Part shown: piece by piece, positions 63,849 through 64,000 of the stretch
Numbering within the stretch: position 1 is the stretch's first letter
Layout: each line of letters opens with the position of its first letter
NCBI GenBank assembly: GCA_003024175.1
Contig: MDYQ01000141.1
Location: forward strand, 1 to 64,000
Length of the DNA stretch: 64,000 bases
Reading direction: 5' to 3'
DNA from: Planoprotostelium fungivorum
Taxonomy: Eukaryota > Evosea > Variosea > Cavosteliida > Cavosteliaceae
The notes under the pieces: model-generated
What the model was told of the DNA's origin: nothing
Database searches by the model: none
What the model saw: only the letters and a program-made list of their open reading frames with translations
Program-made: the position numbers and the translations under genes

Positions 63849-64000
63849 ATGTCTGAGGTCGCCGATGTACCAACACCTCTGAAAGAAGAGCCTGAGAAGC
63901 CATGGGTCCTATTGCTATTGGTGGCCCACTCTTGTTTCGGATTGTACTTTGGATATGATACACTGTCTGCTCTGCAAGATTCCCTGAGTGAGCCACACGC
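63849..64000 (+). CDS. MFS transporter, partial (MFSD1-like)
   Basis: Start MSEVADVPTPLKEEPEKPW, then a first membrane helix VLLLLVAHSCFGLYFGYDTL and SALQDSL, cut by a likely donor (gtgagcc) at the window edge. The YFxYDxxxALQ pattern after TM1 is typical of MFSD1, a lysosomal major-facilitator protein. Only the first exon is in the window, so the assignment is tentative. Confidence 0.5.
   Translation, partial: MSEVADVPTPLKEEPEKPWVLLLLVAHSCFGLYFGYDTLSALQDSLSEPH

Overview
The window is nuclear DNA of a gene-dense eukaryotic protist. About 25 genes lie in 64 kb. Most are split by many short GT-AG introns (mostly about 35-100 nt, donors often gtgag or gtgat), and neighbouring genes are often separated by only 70-600 nt. 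An amoebozoan is my best inference: a YakA/YAK1-type kinase, a two-cassette adenylate cyclase of the kind known from Dictyostelium and animals, a presenilin, an F-box/LRR protein and a BPI-like secreted protein sit together. A CCDC96/CFAP184-like coiled-coil protein and a MAK-type kinase suggest a lineage that still makes cilia or flagella, such as an amoeboflagellate protostelid or variosean. The species is not proven by the sequence.

Layout. 1-4.2 kb is poorly preserved or unrecognised sequence with a truncated paralogue (minus strand) of the unknown gene at 25-27 kb. 4.2-16.1 kb holds a BPI/LBP-like protein, an adenylate cyclase, CDK11 (PITSLRE kinase), an ADP-ribosylglycohydrolase, a small secreted protein and an R3H-dual-specificity phosphatase fusion. 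16.3-22.7 kb is XRN1. 22.7-27.3 kb is an accessory patch with a decayed peroxiredoxin, a degenerate piggyBac-like DNA transposon bordered by direct repeats, and the unknown gene. 27.8-36.5 kb holds RPB3, a double T1/BTB-WD40 protein, presenilin, an F-box/LRR protein and a MAK-family kinase. 37.1-41.8 kb encodes a large receptor with a Pro/Gln-rich repeat stalk, a GPS motif, one membrane segment and a kinase domain lacking the HRD aspartate. 42.0-53.1 kb holds a CDC123-like protein, a PHO80-type cyclin, YAK1, CCDC96 and cyclin C. 53.5-64 kb holds class III alcohol dehydrogenase, a CAMK/SNF1-like kinase, a kinase-tandem-BRCT fusion, an RtcB-family RNA ligase with an N-terminal DCX-like region, and the start of an MFS transporter.

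Functionally the window is rich in signalling and RNA control: four kinases with intact catalytic motifs, a kinase-BRCT fusion, a pseudokinase receptor, two cyclins, a phosphatase and an adenylate cyclase, alongside XRN1, RtcB and RPB3. There is no operon logic. The most unusual items are the GPS-pseudokinase receptor, the kinase-BRCT fusion, the R3H-DSP fusion, the DCX-like-RtcB fusion, and a recurrent CGTTGTAG element in introns. Exon boundaries were worked out by eye from frame continuity and family conservation, so outer coordinates are firmer than internal ones.
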